A stretch of DNA of 64,000 nucleotides from Mucilaginibacter rubeus (GTDB lineage: Bacteria > Bacteroidota > Bacteroidia > Sphingobacteriales > Sphingobacteriaceae), in contig NZ_BMKD01000002.1 in NCBI RefSeq assembly GCF_014643835.1, forward strand, positions 1-64,000, in the 5' to 3' direction. A program made the position numbers and the translations under genes. The notes below the pieces were generated by a model. That model had not been told where the DNA came from and searched no databases. It was given only the letters and a program-made list of their open reading frames with translations. Shown here piece after piece: positions 62,041 to 64,000 of this stretch. The number at the start of each line of letters is the position of its first letter. Within the stretch, counting starts at the first letter, position 1.

Positions 62041-64000
62041 TTAAAGCTTAATTTCCCTACACCGGCCATCGTTAGATACAATCTTAACTTTCTGCACGTC
62101 CGGGCTTATTTTCAGAAACCTTGCCGATTGTGATAAAAAAGACGAGCCGTAATAAAACTCCTGCTTGGTAACCGAACCATCTTTTGCAGATACTTCCGCA
62201 TAGGCATCCTGCGGCCCGATCTTTATGGTTTTTCCCGGTGCGTTGAGCTTTAACAACTTCAAATTGCCGTTATGCTCGCTGGCCGCGAGGTAGTAACGGC
62301 TATCGTTCCCCTTAAGTTTTACCAGGGCTTTCCCATCGCCGGGGAAACAGATCCCGCTTTGCAAAATCGTTAATGGCTTAAACCCTCCTTTACCATCACC
62401 TTTTAAAAGCAATCCGTTTAAGGCATCGTACCGGCCTACCGAAACATTTGTACTGTAATCGTTCCCGTTTATGGCTACGTCTAAATTGCCATCACCGTCA
62501 AAATCATCCACTACCATTCCGTTAATGGCAGAAACCTGCGCATAGTTTGGCAGAGGGTACATTTTAAATTTCCCGTTTCCTAAATTTTTGAGATAACATG
62601 AAGTAAGCGTATTGGCTTTTAACCGCAAGGCATTTTTCAGTTGTTCAGGCGATAACAAATCCTGCAACGTTGCGTGGCCAAAGGATCTGTAATTAACAAA
62701 CTTTTTTCGGAGACTGATCATTTGCTTAATAGCATCGTCGCGAACAAAAGATGGAAATTCACGTTTCACCCCGTCAGTGTCGGGGAGGAATAGGGATGGA
62801 AAGGCATCAGTGGTTTTACGTTTATCAAAATCGCCTGCCGTGATATATACGGGCTCTTTATCGCTGGCTTTGAAAAAACTATTCTTTCCCAGGTTGCCAA
62901 CAATATAGTCTATCTTACCGCAATGCCTGAAATCGCCGGCCGCGATGGAATTCCACCAGCCGATCTTATCAGCAATACCAGACGCTGCTGTGGAGTTAAC
63001 GAATTTGCCCCCAACGTTTTTGATAAACGTAATGGGCATCCATTCACCCGCTATAACAAGATCCGGCCAACCGTCATTATCATAATCTGTAACCAGGGCA
63101 TCACAGGTTAGCCCCAGATTTTTTAAGCAAGGGGCAACTGATGCCGTTACATCTGTAAATTGCAGCTTCCCGGGTTTACTGTCGTTTCGTAAAATAAAAC
63201 TGGATACCGGGTTGGGATAATGCCAGGGATCAACCCGACCGGTTACCAGCAAGTCGAGCTTGCCATCCTTATTATAATCGAACGCTCTGACACATAGCTT
63301 ACTTGTAAAATTACCGGGTAAGGCACCTTTTTGTTCGCTGAACCGCCCGCGGCCATCGTTAAGGTAGATGCGGTCTGCATAATTTTTTGAACCCGGCGCG
63401 CTTTCATATCCCCCGCTGGCCATATACAGATCTGGCTTCCCATCGCCATCGGCATCAAAGAACAATAAACTTTCATCCTTATAATTTGCACTGTCCGGTT
63501 TTACATCAATTAAATTTCGCTGATTAAATTTACCGTTAGCCTGCTGCAGGAAAACCTGAGCGGGAAATTTCGTGTTACCGCCAATAGCGATATCATCAAG
63601 CCCGTTGCCATCAATATCTTCGGCTGCAAGCGCCGGAGCGTACGCCGAAAATTTGTGAGGCAATAATTTCTGAATGGTAAAATCCGGAAAATCATCCTCC
63701 TTGTGCCTGTAACTAATACCTGCCGTGCCTGTAACTTCAGTAAACAGTGCCCCCCTGTTTTTTTGGGGTATAACCCAACTATAAGCCTGACGCGCATCAT
63801 TGATATTTACTTTCAGCGTTTGATTAGCGCTTACATTTTTTAATACCTGCTTATAATTATTCGACCATCTCACTACTACAGAATCGAGCTTATTGACTTT
63901 GCCGAGGCCAAAGTGCGCGATGTTTTGGATAGAAGATAAATATCCACGATAAGGATTGTTCTCGTATACCTGGTGTTGCTTGCCTGCATAATAGATATCT
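62041..64000 (-). CDS. FG-GAP/ASPIC-UnbV protein, partial (5' end outside window)
   Basis: The frame is open to the window edge; it is not limited to an internal start near 63873. The edge part (YENNPYRGYLSSIQNIAHFG, then LDSVVVRW) is the ASPIC/UnbV consensus, so a first repeat unit ends there and a second FG-GAP series (DIDGNGLDDIAIGG, DADGDGKPDLYMASG, DYNKDGKLDLLVTG) follows. At least 650 residues are present. It is probably a large surface protein with two propeller modules. It ends 90 bases before the start of the other FG-GAP gene. Confidence 0.85.
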   Translation of the reverse strand, partial: DIYYAGKQHQVYENNPYRGYLSSIQNIAHFGLGKVNKLDSVVVRWSNNYKQVLKNVSANQTLKVNINDARQAYSWVIPQKNRGALFTEVTGTAGISYRHKEDDFPDFTIQKLLPHKFSAYAPALAAEDIDGNGLDDIAIGGNTKFPAQVFLQQANGKFNQRNLIDVKPDSANYKDESLLFFDADGDGKPDLYMASGGYESAPGSKNYADRIYLNDGRGRFSEQKGALPGNFTSKLCVRAFDYNKDGKLDLLVTGRVDPWHYPNPVSSFILRNDSKPGKLQFTDVTASVAPCLKNLGLTCDALVTDYDNDGWPDLVIAGEWMPITFIKNVGGKFVNSTAASGIADKIGWWNSIAAGDFRHCGKIDYIVGNLGKNSFFKASDKEPVYITAGDFDKRKTTDAFPSLFLPDTDGVKREFPSFVRDDAIKQMISLRKKFVNYRSFGHATLQDLLSPEQLKNALRLKANTLTSCYLKNLGNGKFKMYPLPNYAQVSAINGMVVDDFDGDGNLDVAINGNDYSTNVSVGRYDALNGLLLKGDGKGGFKPLTILQSGICFPGDGKALVKLKGNDSRYYLAASEHNGNLKLLKLNAPGKTIKIGPQDAYAEVSAKDGSVTKQEFYYGSSFLSQSARFLKISPDVQKVKIVSNDGRCREIKL

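Overview
The window looks like chromosome of a Bacteroidota species, most likely family Sphingobacteriaceae (Mucilaginibacter or Pedobacter-like). The signs are two SusC/SusD outer-membrane pairs, a FecR anti-sigma/ECF sigma pair feeding an STN-type SusC, FG-GAP/ASPIC-UnbV surface proteins, a short Bacteroidota-type histone H1-like protein, TAnnTTTG-type -7 promoter elements and almost no Shine-Dalgarno sequences. No rRNA, tRNA, CRISPR array, phage or complete insertion sequence was seen. One small non-autonomous mobile element (MITE-like, 18519-18705) is present.

Layout, left to right. 1-2.1 kb: a light/B12-type MerR regulator and phytoene synthase crtB, with only an internally deleted relic of crtI between them. 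2.1-6 kb: an orphan histidine-kinase DHp fragment, a flavodoxin, an NRAMP-like transporter with a non-canonical metal motif and an L,D-transpeptidase homologue with a changed active site. 6.2-9.3 kb: a three-gene MacA/FtsX/LolD-type ABC exporter. 9.6-18.3 kb: a SusD-SusC-FecR-sigma surface signalling and uptake unit, plus a secreted barrel-fold carbohydrate-active-like protein. 18.5-28.2 kb: a MITE and housekeeping or accessory genes (ketopantoate reductase family, PEBP, AraC, LLM oxidoreductase, tandem methyltransferases, GcvH, histone H1-like, SulP transporter, DUF983, Crp/Fnr).

28.5-45 kb: a sugar-acid utilisation locus. Eight genes on the minus strand encode SusD, SusC, a GntP permease, an IlvD/Edd pentonate dehydratase, a 2-keto-3-deoxy-arabinonate dehydratase-like FAH protein, a BASS-type symporter, a Tat-exported GalD-like enolase-superfamily dehydratase and a Sec-exported RraA-like protein. 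Opposite them lie an AraC regulator and a gluconokinase-like FGGY kinase, then an alpha-L-fucosidase. Metal and Fe-S ligand spacing supports active dehydratases. A Weimberg-type route to 2-oxoglutarate semialdehyde is the best reading. A shared motif (TTGrTTTwTAyACA) precedes three transcription units and may be the AraC operator.

45.4-52.4 kb: a complete ebo cluster (eboA-F), preceded by a TMEM220-like membrane protein. The cluster is known in cyanobacteria, Bacteroidota and eustigmatophyte plastids, and its product is still unclear. 52.5-59.3 kb: an MBL-fold lipoprotein, a small Ala/Gly/Ile-repeat protein, DoxX, a MATE exporter and a MarR-rifampicin phosphotransferase operon under a palindrome that overlaps its -7 elements. 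59.4-64 kb: an AraC gene cut off after its N-terminal domain, and two FG-GAP/ASPIC-UnbV proteins, the second running off the window end.
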